Positions 5,724 to 5,763 of a stretch of DNA of 5,763 nt are shown here, piece by piece. Positions within the stretch are counted from its first letter, which is position 1; the number at the start of each line of letters is the position of its first letter. This DNA is from Desulfobulbaceae bacterium. Its GTDB lineage: Bacteria > Desulfobacterota > Desulfobulbia > Desulfobulbales > Desulfobulbaceae. The DNA lies in contig JALVAI010000449.1 of NCBI GenBank assembly GCA_027011235.1, forward strand, positions 1 to 5,763, read 5' to 3'. The notes beneath the pieces were generated by a model, which saw only the letters and a program-made list of their open reading frames with translations, had not been told where the DNA came from and did not search any database. A program made the position numbers and the translations under genes.

Positions 5724-5741
5724 CTGGTTTATCCGAAGATA
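5719..5741. repeat. Direct repeat, right copy
   Basis: This is the second copy of the repeat at 5520-5541, beginning CCATGCTG and continuing GTTTATCCGAA-G-ATA. Between the two copies an 8-base inverted pair, AGGTTACG (5542-5549) and CGTAACCT (5680-5687), also encloses the REP doublet, giving a nested arrangement. Confidence 0.55.
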
Positions 5742-5763
5742 GTCCGCGTAGCTGAGTCATATC

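Overview
The window is ordinary bacterial chromosome with roughly mid-50s percent GC. It holds one partial gene, five complete genes, and a repeat-rich tail. The UvrD-type helicase, the small CxxC protein and general composition suggest a Desulfobacterota-like (deltaproteobacterial) organism. That placement is from memory of the families and is not secure. No prophage, transposase, CRISPR array, tRNA or rRNA gene was seen.

Layout. Positions 1-1432 (minus) carry the N-terminal ~477 residues of an SF1A DNA helicase that runs off the left edge. After a 297-base divergent intergenic region comes a two-gene plus-strand unit. It encodes a 130-residue protein of unknown function (1730-2122) and, 8 bases on, a TPMT/TehB-like SAM-dependent methyltransferase (2131-2733). 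The methyltransferase converges on a minus-strand diguanylate cyclase (2741-3739) with only 7 bases between the stop codons. A terminator-like hairpin lies across that junction. A 344-base intergenic region (3740-4083) separates the cyclase from a divergent plus-strand pair. It contains a sigma-54-like -24/-12 element pointing at the cyclase and a perfect 15-base palindrome. The divergent pair is a NagZ-type beta-N-acetylhexosaminidase (4084-5100) and, 5 bases later, a small membrane protein made of two tandem TM2 domains (5106-5513).

The last 250 bases (5514-5763) have no convincing gene. They contain a REP doublet in inverted orientation (REPIN/BIME-like, 5568-5647), further hairpins, and a near-identical 22/23-base direct repeat flanking the whole array at a ~200-base period.

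How the genes relate: the helicase belongs to DNA repair or replication, the cyclase to c-di-GMP signalling and NagZ to cell-wall recycling. The two plus-strand pairs look like short operons by spacing. Nothing in the window amounts to a demonstrable new multi-gene system. The most interesting signals are the non-coding repeat cluster at the right end, the candidate sigma-54 control of the cyclase, and the uncharacterised 130-residue protein paired with a methyltransferase.
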